A stretch of DNA of 64,000 nucleotides, from the NCBI GenBank assembly GCA_016213105.1, contig JACRBN010000001.1:217692-281691 (forward strand), read 5' to 3'. The position numbers and the translations under genes are program-made. The notes beneath the pieces were generated by a model. The model did not search any database. It saw only the letters and a list, made by a program, of their open reading frames with translations, and was not told the DNA's origin. This document shows positions 11,199 to 22,700 of this stretch, piece by piece (position 1 is the first letter of the stretch; each line of letters starts with the position of its first letter). The DNA comes from Chloroflexota bacterium (GTDB lineage Bacteria; Chloroflexota; Anaerolineae; Anaerolineales; Villigracilaceae).

Positions 11199-13018
11199 AG
11201 GTAGCCCAATCCCTTCAAGCGTTCCTCCAGATCCTTTTGTCCCTGCGGACCCATTTGCGAAGGCGGCTTGATGTAGGACTGATCGAGGTGCTTGCCGAGC
11301 GCCAGGAAGGGCAAGTCGCGGAAGGACAGCCCGGGCATGTTGACCACGTCGCGGTTGGCGAAGAGCACGGCGGGAACGGCCTGCGAGTCGATGCAGTGGT
11401 CGGCGCCCCAGTGGTCGGTGTTGGCCTCCAGCGAGGTCGCGCCGATCTTGCCGAGCCCGGTCTCAGACGAGGCGCGGTACCTCGGAGCGTAGCCCAGCAC
11501 CAGGTCCGGGCCGAGGCGGGCGTAGGGACCGGTAAAGGCCTCATGCTTCGGGATGACCCGCGTCATGACCGTCTCGCCGTTGGGGGTGCGCCAATCCAGC
11601 AGTTTGGTGCGGATTTCCTCCAGCAGGCTTTCGAGTTCGGCGGCCTGCACGATGCCCTGCCCCTCGCGGCCTGCCACATTCAGGTAGAGGCTGTTGAGAC
11701 CAAGCGCATACGCGCGCGTCCTCGACCAATCCACCTTGCTCAGGTCGTTGCCGCTGGGATCGGCCAGAGTCATGTATCCATTCTGCACGAGCCAGTGATT
11801 GACGTGAACCTTGTGCTCGAAGGTTGTGAAGCCATGATCGGACATGACCATGTAACGATATTTTTGCAGACCCAGCCGGTCGATGCGGCCCTGCACGTCG
11901 CCCACGAATCCGTCGAGTTTCAGGTACCAATCCTGGACGATGTCGGTACGGTCGCGCAGGAACATGTGCTGGACGCGGTCAAGGCAATCGAAGATGCCCG
12001 CCAGCACACCTTCCTTGAAGTTATCGAGGCGGCGATAAAAGACTCGTTTGCGCGACTCGAAGATCGAATCGCACAGGCTCAGGAACTGTTCGTCGGTAAT
12101 GCAGCCGTCTTCGAGCGCATTGGTATCCTGCGGCCAGCCCAACGTGAGGAACGGCCCGGCCCCATTCCAGGCATCCTTCACCAGCGAGGAGGGCGTGGCG
12201 TAATGCCAGGGCGAATGCAGCGGGTGGATTTGCAGCGGCAGAAAGTACAGGCTGACGCGACCCTTCACTTCGGTCAGGATGACCTGGGTGATGGCGTGGA
12301 TGGTGGACATGAACCCGGCCTGGAACTGGACCTCGAGGATCGGGCTCCACTGCCCCAGTTTCAGATCCAGCCTCTGCTTGCCGAGCGTCAAACGGACCGA
12401 GATCTCGTCGAGGACATCCACCGTCAACGGCTGGACGACCGGCTTGATCCCATCTTTTGTCTTGGTCTTCGGCCCTTCGAGTAAACCGTTAAATTTTCCG
12501 CGCCCGGCGGATTCCAGTTTGAGCACCTGGGTCTTTTTCTTTTCGGAAGGTTCGCTGGTCATCTGGATGCCAACGCCCAATTGCCCGCGGATATCGGGCG
12601 TACCCAGCCCGGGGATGGTGCCCACGGGATACTCGGGCCGCGCAGGGAAAAGCGCCGGCCACCACAGCGCCGTGGAGGGGAAGCCCATGTCGGCCGCTTC
12701 GTGGAACAGGGTCTTGGTGGTATACGGCGGAATGAACTGCTCCCCGACCGCACTCAGGCGCGTGGGCAGCAGCGAAACGTATGGGATATACGTGGCCGGG
12801 TCGCGATGAACGAAATCGAAGATGCCGTGTGAGCCAGGGTCCACGCCGGTGGCAATGCTGGTCCACGACACCTCGGTTTGGGGCGGGGAACAAACTTCAA
12901 GGCGCGAGTAGCCCCCGGCATTGGCAAACTTCGCCAGGTTGGGCATCTGCCCCTGCTCGAGCAGTCTTTCGAATGTGCCCGGGGCGAACGAGTCGAACCC
13001 TACGATGATCGTGCGCAT
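11195..13018 (-). CDS. Type I phosphodiesterase / nucleotide pyrophosphatase family protein
   Basis: 607 residues of the alkaline phosphatase superfamily. The N-terminal metal aspartate is in IIVGFDSFAPG, followed by the TEVSWTSIATGVDPGSHGIF region holding the likely nucleophile. Later come MSDHGFTTFEHKVHVNHWL and the distal NTDHWGADHCIDSQAVP with metal histidines. Such enzymes hydrolyse phosphodiesters or phosphomonoesters. No signal peptide is visible, so it is probably cytoplasmic. It lies between a small membrane protein gene and a sulfotransferase-like gene in one operon. Confidence 0.85.
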   Translation of the reverse strand: MRTIIVGFDSFAPGTFERLLEQGQMPNLAKFANAGGYSRLEVCSPPQTEVSWTSIATGVDPGSHGIFDFVHRDPATYIPYVSLLPTRLSAVGEQFIPPYTTKTLFHEAADMGFPSTALWWPALFPARPEYPVGTIPGLGTPDIRGQLGVGIQMTSEPSEKKKTQVLKLESAGRGKFNGLLEGPKTKTKDGIKPVVQPLTVDVLDEISVRLTLGKQRLDLKLGQWSPILEVQFQAGFMSTIHAITQVILTEVKGRVSLYFLPLQIHPLHSPWHYATPSSLVKDAWNGAGPFLTLGWPQDTNALEDGCITDEQFLSLCDSIFESRKRVFYRRLDNFKEGVLAGIFDCLDRVQHMFLRDRTDIVQDWYLKLDGFVGDVQGRIDRLGLQKYRYMVMSDHGFTTFEHKVHVNHWLVQNGYMTLADPSGNDLSKVDWSRTRAYALGLNSLYLNVAGREGQGIVQAAELESLLEEIRTKLLDWRTPNGETVMTRVIPKHEAFTGPYARLGPDLVLGYAPRYRASSETGLGKIGATSLEANTDHWGADHCIDSQAVPAVLFANRDVVNMPGLSFRDLPFLALGKHLDQSYIKPPSQMGPQGQKDLEERLKGLGYL

Positions 13019-13180
13019 TTACTCGCTATCCTCATCCTTATCCTTGCGAAGGCGGCGGCGCAGGCTGGCAATGCCCTGGCGAATCTTCCCCGAGAAAATC
13101 ATCAACACACCGGAGACTGCAACGAAAGCGGCGGCCAGCACCTGAAAAAGCATGCCGCCTGTGTTCGGATCGATATACAT
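13019..13180 (-). CDS. Small membrane protein upstream of the phosphodiesterase
   Basis: A 53-residue protein beginning MYIDPNTGGMLFQVL. One hydrophobic helix spans about residues 10-32, then a very basic tail (GKIRQGIASLRRRLRKDKDED). GAGGTAG precedes the ATG at 13180, and the stop abuts the ATG of the phosphodiesterase, so it opens a three-gene operon. I recall similar short 'MYIDPGTGG' proteins beside such phosphodiesterases but cannot verify this here. Function unknown. Confidence 0.78.
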   Translation of the reverse strand: MYIDPNTGGMLFQVLAAAFVAVSGVLMIFSGKIRQGIASLRRRLRKDKDEDSE

Positions 13181-13272
13181 GACTACCTCACTTTTCTTTG
13201 GGCGGAACAGGCCTGTATTTTACAACACTTTGGAGTTTACCGTAAACCTTGAAAATCCCTTCCCCCAAGTTC

Positions 13273-13301
13273 TTGACATCCCTCCCTGCCTCAGGTAGAA
13301 T
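13273..13301 (+). promoter_or_regulatory. Promoter of the tRNA-Ala genes
   Basis: TTGACA (13273-13278) and TAGAAT (13296-13301) with a 17-base spacer, about 18 bases upstream of the first tRNA. Confidence 0.75.
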
Positions 13302-13319
13302 GTCCTTCGCCTTGTTTAC

Positions 13320-13392
13320 GGGCCTGTAGCGCAGTTGGGAGCGCGCCTCAATCGCACTGAGGAGGCCAGGGGTTCGAATCCCCTCAGGTCCA
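13320..13392 (+). tRNA. tRNA-Ala (anticodon CGC)
   Basis: A full cloverleaf: acceptor GGGCCTG/CAGGTCC, D stem GCGC/GCGC, anticodon stem CCTCA/TGAGG with loop ATCGCAC (anticodon CGC, reads GCG), and T arm AGGGG-TTCGAAT-CCCCT. CCA is not encoded. Confidence 0.93.
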
Positions 13393-13475
13393 CAGGACAG
13401 TGAGCAGTAACCAGTGAGCAATATTCAGTCACTGTCCGCATAAACTGGTTACTGACCACTGAACAATGATTACCC

Positions 13476-13548
13476 GGGCCCATAGCGCAGTTGGGAGCGC
13501 GTCTCAATGGCATTGAGAAGGTCGGGGGTTCGAATCCCCCTGGGTCCA
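13476..13548 (+). tRNA. tRNA-Ala (anticodon GGC)
   Basis: Cloverleaf with acceptor GGGCCCA/TGGGTCC, anticodon stem TCTCA/TGAGA and loop ATGGCAT (anticodon GGC, reads GCC/GCU), and T arm GGGGG-TTCGAAT-CCCCC. It follows the CGC tRNA by about 80 bases and is probably on the same transcript. The spacer contains imperfect copies of a CAGTGA/CCAGT motif. Confidence 0.93.
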
Positions 13549-13565
13549 CCTGCGAGAGCGATTAG

Positions 13566-13593
13566 TTGAAGCTAGTCGCTCTTGTGCTATAAT
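13566..13593 (+). promoter_or_regulatory. Extended -10 promoter of the T-box leader
   Basis: TTGAAG (13566-13571) and TGCTATAAT (TATAAT 13588-13593) with a 16-base spacer; the TG upstream makes an extended -10. Confidence 0.65.
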
Positions 13594-13599
13594 CACGAA

Positions 13600-13932
13600 A
13601 ATTCCAAAAGTCATGGCTGGAGTAGTAGGCCATCCCGTCAGCGAGAAGGGAGAGTGAGGTGGAAGCCCTTCACCAGTGTCCACGGGAACACATTTGGCCG
13701 AACTCGCCCGCCTCCTCGCACGAGGGACTTCATCGGTGAATTCAGTAGTCGATGACGGGGCCGCCCGTTATAGCAAAGAAAGAGCGTTGGTTGGTGGATA
13801 GTCGAATAGTTGGATGGTCAAACGGCCATGAGACTATAAGACCATGAGACTAACAGACGAATCCGGGTGGTACCGCGGAGCCTGTGTTAACATGCCTTCG
13901 TCCCAGAGTGGATGAAGGCATTTTTGTTTTTT
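13600..13932 (+). promoter_or_regulatory. T-box riboswitch controlling ilvE, probably leucine-specific
   Basis: A leader of about 330 nt ending in the T-box consensus GGGTGGTACCGCGG at 13865-13878, where TGGT can pair with the NCCA end of uncharged tRNA. It is followed by a terminator hairpin. The Stem I region spans about 13615-13710. GAACTC at 13700-13705 fits a specifier loop with CUC (leucine) as the codon; this assignment was made by eye and is less certain than the T-box itself. The next genes are ilvE and leuS, which fits leucine sensing. Confidence 0.9.
13892..13932 (+). terminator. T-box-controlled terminator
   Basis: ATGCCTTC / GAAGGCAT with an inner TCC/GGA forms a hairpin followed by TTTTGTTTTTT. 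Its 5' half lies directly after the T-box antiterminator, the usual arrangement for transcriptional attenuation. Confidence 0.88.
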
Positions 13933-13942
13933 GGAGCAGCGA

Positions 13943-14866
13943 ATGGCAATACCGAAAACGGAATGGATCTGGCACAACGGCCAGTTCGTGAAATGGGACC
14001 AGGCCAATGTCCACATCACGACCCATGCCCTGCATTACGGTTCGAGTGTGTTCGAAGGCTTGCGCGCCTACGAGACGAAAAACGGCCCCGCCATCCTGGG
14101 GCTGACCCCGCACGTGCAGCGCCTGTTCGACTCGTGCCGCATCCTGCGCATGGACCTGCCCTACTCCCAGGCGGAGGTCTCGGCCGCCATCGTCGAGACC
14201 GTGCGCCGCAACGGATTGAAATCCTGCTACATTCGTCCGCTGGCGTACAAAGGCTCGGGCACGATCACCCTGGACGCGCGCAGTTCCCCGACCGAGTTCG
14301 CCATCATGGCCTTCGACTTTGGCCGCCTGCTAGGCGCGGATGGCATTGAGAACGGCGTGGATGTGATGGTCAGCAGTTGGCGGCGCATGGCGCCCGATAC
14401 GCACGCAGGCATGACCAAGGCCGGCGGGAACTACGTCAACTCGGGCTATGTGACGATGGAAGCCAACGACCTGGGCTACATGGAAGGCATCACGCTGGAT
14501 ATCAACGGCCATGTGGCCGAGGGCAGCGGCGAGAATATCTTTGTGGTCTACCGCGGCGCAATTTACACGCCGCCTGTGGGTGCTTCCATTTTATTGGGCG
14601 TCAATCGCGGCTTCGTCATCCGCCTGGCGCGGGAATTGGGCTATGAGGTGCGCGAGGAAACCTTCCCGCGCGAGATGCTCTACGTAGCAGACGAGCTTTT
14701 CTTCACCGGCACCGCCGTGGAGGTCACACCCATCCGCTCGGTGGACCGCATCAAGATCGGCGACGGTGGTCGCGGCCCGATCACGAAGCAGATCCAGGAT
14801 CAGTTCTTTGGCATCATCCGCGGCGACCTGCCCGACAGGCATGGCTGGATGACGGTTGTGAAATAA
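13943..14866 (+). CDS. ilvE: Branched-chain amino acid aminotransferase
   Basis: 307 residues, class IV PLP aminotransferase. Key parts are HALHYGSSVFEGLRAY, the PLP lysine in GMTKAGGNYVNS (near residue 161), and the glutamate in VAEGSGENIFVV. It interconverts Leu/Ile/Val with their 2-oxo acids. I place the start at ATG 13943 with GGAG 6 bases upstream; an earlier TTG in frame lies in the terminator. Expression is governed by the T-box leader. Confidence 0.93.
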   Translation: MAIPKTEWIWHNGQFVKWDQANVHITTHALHYGSSVFEGLRAYETKNGPAILGLTPHVQRLFDSCRILRMDLPYSQAEVSAAIVETVRRNGLKSCYIRPLAYKGSGTITLDARSSPTEFAIMAFDFGRLLGADGIENGVDVMVSSWRRMAPDTHAGMTKAGGNYVNSGYVTMEANDLGYMEGITLDINGHVAEGSGENIFVVYRGAIYTPPVGASILLGVNRGFVIRLARELGYEVREETFPREMLYVADELFFTGTAVEVTPIRSVDRIKIGDGGRGPITKQIQDQFFGIIRGDLPDRHGWMTVVK

Positions 14867-14876
14867 TCAATATAAT

Positions 14877-15014
14877 CATTCCAAGGACGGTGGTTGAGTA
14901 GGATGAGCGTTCTTCTCATCCGTATCGGAACCACAAAGGAAGCAATTCGTTCGTAACGAGAGATTGCTTCGTCGGGATTTCGGCGCTTCGCGCCTCAACC
15001 CTCCTCGCAATGAC
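14877..15014. repeat. Composite intergenic palindromic repeats between ilvE and leuS
   Basis: The first part reads GGTGGTTGAGTA ... CCGTATCGGAACCAC (a hairpin also seen near 41403-41450). The second is GAGATTGCTTCGTCG ... CTCGCAATGACAT, copy 2 of the GATTGCTTCG repeat. The 14867-15164 gap holds little else beyond the leuS ribosome site. Confidence 0.7.
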
Positions 15015-15164
15015 ATGAATCTAACAAGGAGGCACGCATGAAACCCAATACCCGCATCAACTTTATCTTCTGGAAACAGGGGCCTCTTCTCCCTTGCCTC
15101 CCGCTCTTCCATGCCGCCTGAATCCAGGCCATCCACATCAGAAATCAGTCCCAACGAGGAACGA

Positions 15165-17642
15165 ATGGCAGACATTCACTACAACCCGAAAGAGATCGAA
15201 AGCAAGTGGCAAGCCAAATGGGAAGCGGATCAGCTGTATCGCTCGATGATTGACGAGAGCAGGCCCAAACATTACGCGCTGACCATGCTGCCCTATCCCA
15301 GCGGTGACCTGCACATCGGTCACTGGTATGCGATGACACCCTCCGATGCGCGCGCGCGTTATATGCGCATGAAGGGCTATAACGTGCTGTTCCCGATGGG
15401 CTTCGATGCCTTCGGCCTGCCTGCCGAAAACGCGGCCATCAAGAGCGGCATCCACCCGATGGTGCGCACGCGAGACAATATCGTGCGCATGCGCAAGCAG
15501 CTGCGCTCGATGGGCGCCATGTTCGACTGGGAACGCGAAGCCGTCTCCTGCGAACCCGAATACTACAAGTGGACCGAGTGGTTCTTCATCCAACTGTACA
15601 AGATGGGCCTGGCCTATCGCAAGCTGTCACCCGTGGACTTTTGCCCGAACTGCAACACCACGCTGGCGCGCGAGCAGGTCTGGGGCGATGACCGTCACTG
15701 CGAACGCTGCGGCACACCGGTCATCAAGAAAGACCTGAACCAGTGGTTCTTCAAGGCCACCCAATACGCCGACGAACTGCTGAACTTCGACGGCCTGGAC
15801 TGGCCGCAGACGGTCAAGACCCTGCAAACCAATTGGATCGACCGCTCGGAGGGCTCCTCGGTCATCTTCAAAACCGAGATCGGCAACCACGATGTGGAAA
15901 TCTTCACCACCCGCCCCGACACACTGTGGGGCGCGACCTTCATGGTTTTCTCGCCCGAGCATCCGCTGGTGGACGAGATCACCACGCCCGAAAACAAGGC
16001 CGCCGTCGAGGAATACAAGGTCCAGGCCGCGCGCCAGTCCGACATCCAGCGCGGCGCAGTGGACAAGGAAAAGACGGGCGTGTTCACGGGCGGCTACGCC
16101 ATCAACCCGGTCAACGGGGCGCGCATCCCGATCTGGATCGCGGACTACGTCCTGATGTCGTACGGCACGGGCGCGATCATGGCCGTCCCCGCCCACGACG
16201 AACGCGACTTCGCCTTCGCCCGCAAATATGGATTGAAGATCATCCCGGTCATCCAACCCGAAGGCCAGCCCGACCTGGACGGCGACACGATGCCCGAGGC
16301 CTGCATCGGCGCGGGCGTGATGGTCAACAGCGACCAGTTCAACGGGACCAAAGTCAACGAACAGAAGGGCCGCAAGAATCCCGGCATCAGCGCGGTCATC
16401 GACTGGCTGGAGAAGCAGGGCATCGGCAGGGAATCCGTCAACTATCGCTATCGCGACTGGCTGATCTCGCGCCAGCGTTATTGGGGCGCGCCCATCCCGA
16501 TGGTGAATTGTGACATTCACGGCTGGAATCCCGTGCCCGATGACCAACTGCCCGTGACCCTGCCCGAGGACGTGGAGTGGCGCCCGACCGGTGAGTCGCC
16601 GCTGAAGCTGCACCCGACCTGGAAGAATACCACCTGCCCCGTCTGCGGCGGGCCTGCCACACGCGAGACCGACACGATGGACACGTTCATGTGCTCGTCG
16701 TGGTATCACCTGCGCTACCTGTCGCCGAAGTACGACAAGGGTCCGTTTGATGAGGCCGAGTACAACTACTGGATGCCCGTCGACACGTACACGGGCGGCA
16801 TCGAGCACGCCACCATGCACCTGCTGTACACGCGCTTCTTCCACAAGGCGCTGCGCGATGCGGGCATCACCGAAGGCGGCGAGCCAATGATCCAACTGCG
16901 CAACCAGGGCATGGTGCTGGGCGAGGACAACGAGAAGATGTCCAAGAGCCGCGGCAACGTGGTCGCGCCCGACGTGCTGGTGGACAAATACGGCGCTGAC
17001 ACCGTGCGCGCCTATCTGATGTTCTTCGCGCGCTGGGAAATGGGCGCACCCTGGGACTCGCAGGGCATCGAAGGGTCCGCCCGCTGGATCCGCCGCACCT
17101 GGACGCTGTTCACCGACCCCACAGATGGGAAACCTTTAGGGTCTTCGGAGACCCTAAAGGTCTTGAGGCGCAAGGTCCACCAGACCCTGCGCAAGGTAAC
17201 GCGCAACTTCGAGACTTTCGAATTCAACACGATCATCTCCTCGCTGATGGAACTGATGAACGAGATGTACAAGGCGCGCGAAGCGGGCGCGGCCGGCAGC
17301 GACGCATGGAGGGAAGCCCAGCAAATCTACCTGAAGATGCTGGCCCCCGTCGCCCCGCACATCGCCGAGGAACTGTGGACGGTGCAGATGGGCAAGCCCT
17401 ACTCGATCCACCAGCAAGCCTGGCCAAAAGTGGACGAGGCCGCCGCAAAAGAGGACTCCATCGAGATTCCCGTCCAGGTCAACGGCAAGCTGCGCGACAA
17501 GGTCGTCGTCCCCGCCGAAGCCAGCGAGGACGAGATCAAATCCGCGGCGCTGGCCAGCGAGCACGTCCAGAAGTATCTGGATGGCAGGGAGCCGCGCAAG
17601 GTGATCGTGGCCAACAGGAAACTGGTCAATATCGTGATGTAA
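15165..17642 (+). CDS. leuS: Leucyl-tRNA synthetase
   Basis: 825 residues, class I synthetase. The HIGH motif is in LPYPSGDLHIGHWYAM and the KMSKS loop is in NEKMSKSRGNVVAPD. The CP1 editing domain contains TTRPDTLWGATFMV and MAVPAHDERDF. Zinc-binding cysteines are in CPNCNTTL...CERCGTPV. I chose ATG 15165 (after GAGGAA) over the upstream ATG at 15111, which adds a non-conserved 18 residues. A perfect palindrome at 17132-17161 is translated in frame as PLGSSETLK. The gene ends at a strong terminator. Confidence 0.96.
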   Translation: MADIHYNPKEIESKWQAKWEADQLYRSMIDESRPKHYALTMLPYPSGDLHIGHWYAMTPSDARARYMRMKGYNVLFPMGFDAFGLPAENAAIKSGIHPMVRTRDNIVRMRKQLRSMGAMFDWEREAVSCEPEYYKWTEWFFIQLYKMGLAYRKLSPVDFCPNCNTTLAREQVWGDDRHCERCGTPVIKKDLNQWFFKATQYADELLNFDGLDWPQTVKTLQTNWIDRSEGSSVIFKTEIGNHDVEIFTTRPDTLWGATFMVFSPEHPLVDEITTPENKAAVEEYKVQAARQSDIQRGAVDKEKTGVFTGGYAINPVNGARIPIWIADYVLMSYGTGAIMAVPAHDERDFAFARKYGLKIIPVIQPEGQPDLDGDTMPEACIGAGVMVNSDQFNGTKVNEQKGRKNPGISAVIDWLEKQGIGRESVNYRYRDWLISRQRYWGAPIPMVNCDIHGWNPVPDDQLPVTLPEDVEWRPTGESPLKLHPTWKNTTCPVCGGPATRETDTMDTFMCSSWYHLRYLSPKYDKGPFDEAEYNYWMPVDTYTGGIEHATMHLLYTRFFHKALRDAGITEGGEPMIQLRNQGMVLGEDNEKMSKSRGNVVAPDVLVDKYGADTVRAYLMFFARWEMGAPWDSQGIEGSARWIRRTWTLFTDPTDGKPLGSSETLKVLRRKVHQTLRKVTRNFETFEFNTIISSLMELMNEMYKAREAGAAGSDAWREAQQIYLKMLAPVAPHIAEELWTVQMGKPYSIHQQAWPKVDEAAAKEDSIEIPVQVNGKLRDKVVVPAEASEDEIKSAALASEHVQKYLDGREPRKVIVANRKLVNIVM
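17132..17161. repeat. In-frame 13-bp perfect palindrome inside leuS
   Basis: ACCTTTAGGGTCT / AGACCCTAAAGGT with a TCGG loop. It lies between the catalytic and anticodon-binding parts of LeuRS and adds about 10 residues. Its base composition differs from the codon-biased flanks, which suggests a palindromic insertion tolerated by the protein. Confidence 0.75.
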
Positions 17643-17663
17643 CGCAGAAAGTGGCAGGCAGAA

Positions 17664-17702
17664 AGGCCCCGAGGGTATTGCACCCCTCGGGGCCTTTTTT
17701 AT
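17664..17702 (+). terminator. Terminator of leuS
   Basis: AGGCCCCGAGGG / CCCTCGGGGCCT stem with an 8-base loop, followed by a run of T, 21 bases after the stop. Confidence 0.92.
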
Positions 17703-17833
17703 TAGCCTTGCTCCAGGCGGCGTCCCCGCCGCCGAGGACTGCGGCGGGAGCACTTATGCAAGAGATCTATTGGCAACCCATTGCGCCCGACGGGTTTTTA
17801 ACTTTGTGGAAATGATTTCCCATATACCGCACT

Positions 17834-17882
17834 CGGTTGAAAATTGCATTTTTTGGTGGATGGAAAGCGCAATTTTCAACCG
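17834..17882. repeat. AAATTGC...GCAATTT palindromic element, copy 1
   Basis: CGGTTGAAAATTGC / GCAATTTTCAACCG is a perfect 14-bp stem with a purine/T-rich centre. TATTATATAAT follows, about 80 bases before the acyl-CoA ligase, so the element borders its likely promoter. Related copies are at 25527 and 27091. The rest of 17703-17970 shows a GC-rich hairpin (GGCGGCG...CGCCGCC) and no gene. Confidence 0.7.
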
Positions 17883-17970
17883 CGGGTATTATATAATCGT
17901 ATCAGCACAGGGCATCGATCCTTGACGCCCGCCAGCCCATCCCAAAAGCATTTTCCCAAAGGAGAAAGCC

Positions 17971-19596
<1,626 letters not shown>

Positions 19597-19610
19597 GAAC
19601 AGACACGCAG

Positions 19611-19640
19611 GGGCAGGTGGAAACCTGCCCTTTTTCTTTT
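19611..19640 (+). terminator. Terminator of the acyl-CoA ligase gene
   Basis: GGGCAGGT / ACCTGCCC stem with a 4-base loop, followed by TTTTTCTTTT, 14 bases past the stop. Confidence 0.88.
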
Positions 19641-19787
19641 CACGCACCGCGCCACGCGGGCGGAGCATTGCCGCAGGGCTGCACCTACCTGACAGTAGAA
19701 AATCAGAATCAATTGTGTCAAAATATATACAGACTGCGTTTTCTGCGTCCATCCTTCTTCGATCACAAATCAACAGGATGACAAGCC

Positions 19788-22700
19788 ATGCGACCCACCA
19801 AAAAGACGCCCGATACCCAAGGTAAGCCGGAAAACCTGGCCCACCCCCATTTTTTCGAGAAAATGGACCGGGTCAACCGCGCCATGCAGGGAAAAACTGA
19901 TCTCGAGCAGGTAATGAAGGATGTGCTCGATGCCCTGCTCACGGTCTTTGACTGCGATCGCGCCTGGCTGGTTTACCCCTGCGACCCCGCCTACCCAACC
20001 TGGCAGGTGTCCATGGAGCGCACCCGCCCGGAATATCCCAGCGTCCTCCCCATTGGCGTAGAACTGCCACTTGACCCGGTTGGGGCTCAAGTTTATAGCA
20101 TCTTGAGGGAGCATGATGTCCCGGTTCAGTTTGGCCCGGGCGGTGAACATCCTGTGCCTCACGAGATGGCTGAGGGATTCAATGTCCGGTCTTTTATTGC
20201 CATGGCGTTATATCCCAAGATCGGGAAACCCTGGTCGTTTGGGTTACATCAATGTTCACATGCGCGTATCTGGAACCGGGAGGAGGAGCGGCTGTTCCAG
20301 GAAATTGGCAGGCGGCTGTCCGATATTCTGACCAGCCTGCTGGCCTATCGAAATCTTCAGGAAAGCAAACAAGAGATCAAACAGCTTGTCGACCTCTCTC
20401 CCGTGGCGATGGTGGTATCTTCAGGTCCCAATGAAAGCGTCGAATGGATGAACGACAAGTTCACCCAATTGTTCGGCTATACCATCGAGGACATGTCGGA
20501 TGTGGAACATTGGTGGCCGCTGGCCTATCCGAATGAAAAATACCGGGAGAAACTCAAGGCTGAATGGCATGTCAGAGTCAGACGAGCCATCGAAAACAGA
20601 GGGCAGATCGAGCCAATGGAGGCGACTGTCAGCTGCAAGGATGGGTCCCTGCGCCATATCGAGTTTCGGTTATCCTCGATCGGGAAAAAACATATCATCA
20701 CATTCACCGACTTGACCGAGCGCAAGCAAATGGAAGAGGCATTAAAGGCCTCCGAAGCAGAACTGCGCACCTTAATAAACGCAATGACGGATATTATTTT
20801 TGTAGGGAACTCAGAAGGGCGTTTCCTGAAAATCGTTGATACAAGTCCATCGCTTTTATATAAACCATCGAAAGAATTATTAGGAAAAACGCTGCATGAA
20901 GTTTTCCCTAAAGATCAGGCCGACTCCTTTCTCAACCATCTTAGAGAGGCCCTCGCCACCCAAAAATCAATCAATTTCGAATACAGCCTACCCATCGGGG
21001 ACAAGAAAATGTGGTTTTATGCCACCGTTTCTCCAATGTCAGGCGAACAGACATTGATGGTTGCCAGAGATATTACTGACCGCAAACAAGCCGAGGATGC
21101 ACTAAAGGAACGGGAACTCCATTCGCAGTCCCTGCTTCGACTCTCCAAAAAGCTGGAATATGCACAATCTTACATGCAGGCCCTGGAGGCGGCGCAGGAT
21201 GAGGTGAGGGTCATCATCGGATACCAGAATTTATGGGTGTACTTGTTTTCGGAAGATAGAAGCCAGGCCCACGCCCTGGTGGCCGGCGGGATGATCGCAG
21301 GCGCAGTAATGTCCGAAGATGGGACGGCAACGCTTACCATAAAAGGCGACCGGATGCTCGAGGAGATTGCCGAGGCACGGGATATTATTGTGGTCGAGGA
21401 TGCGTGGACGGACGAGCGAACGAACAAGGAAATCGTAACAAAATTGGGGAATCGCACCATTGTCAATGTCCCGATCTTTTTATTCGATAAACATCTTGGC
21501 TCGGTAGGTATGGGTACGTTTGGAGACGAAGGGGTGCGGATTCCCACCAAGGCGGAACAGGAATATCTCAGATCGATGGCAAGTCATCTGGCCGTAACAC
21601 TCGACCGCATCCACCTGTTCGACGAACGCAAACGGGCCGAGGAAGCGCTGCTGGAAAGCGAGGAAAAATATCGACTACTGCATGAGAATGCTGGCGTGGG
21701 AATCGGCTATTACAAACCCAGTGGGGAGATCATTTCCTACAATCAAATGGCAGCCAGCCACATGAAGAGGAAACCCGAAGACTTCAATGGGAAATCAATT
21801 TACGAAGTCTTTTCAAAGCAGGAAGCCGATTTTTACATGGACAGAATCAGGCATACCTTGATGGCTGAATCGCCACTTGAGTACGAGGATCATCTGAATC
21901 TGCCGGTGGGCGAGAAATGGTTTCTCAGTACTTTTGTAAAGATATGTGACTCGCAGGGAAACATAATCGGCGTACAAATTATCAGCCAGGACATTACAGA
22001 ACGCAAACGCGCCGAAATCGAGGTGCAGGCACTTGCAAAATTCCCAAGCGAGAACCCAAGCCCAGTGTTGAGAATCGACGACAAAGGCGTTTTGCTATAC
22101 GCAAACCGAGCCAGTGCAGAGCTATTGCGATATTGGGATCGCTCCATAGGAGAGACACTGCCAGAACCCTGGCAGAAGATAATCCTTGAAACATCGAAAC
22201 TGGGCTTACCCAGAGAAGAAGAAATGACTTGCGATGGGCGCGTTTTTGCCTTGATAATTTCCCCCATCGTTGAGGGACATTATGTAAATCTTTATGGGCG
22301 CGATATTACCGAGCGCAAACGAAACGAAGCAATAAATGCATCGCGATTGCACTTGGTGGAATTCTCGCTGACACACACGTTGGATGAGCTACTCGAGGAA
22401 ACACTTAATGAAACCGAGAAACTTACTGGCAGCCTGATCGGTTTCTATCACTTTGTCGAAGATGATCAAAAGTCCCTGACGCTTCAAAATTGGTCGACAA
22501 GAACGAAAGCCGAGTTCTGCAAAGCGGAGGGAAAGGGCTTGCACTACTCCATAGATGAGGCCGGGGTGTGGGTGGATTGTGTATTCCAACGCAAGGCAGT
22601 CATCCATAACGATTACGCCGCGCTTCCCCATCGAAAAGGTCTGCCTGAAGGCCACGCCGCAGTGTTTCGCGAACTGGTCGTACCTGTATTTCGTGGACAG

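Noticed and set aside
13188..13549. Two minus-strand frames over the tRNA genes
   Set aside because: They overlap and are antisense to two clear tRNA-Ala cloverleaves; the similar peptides only reflect the tRNA similarity.
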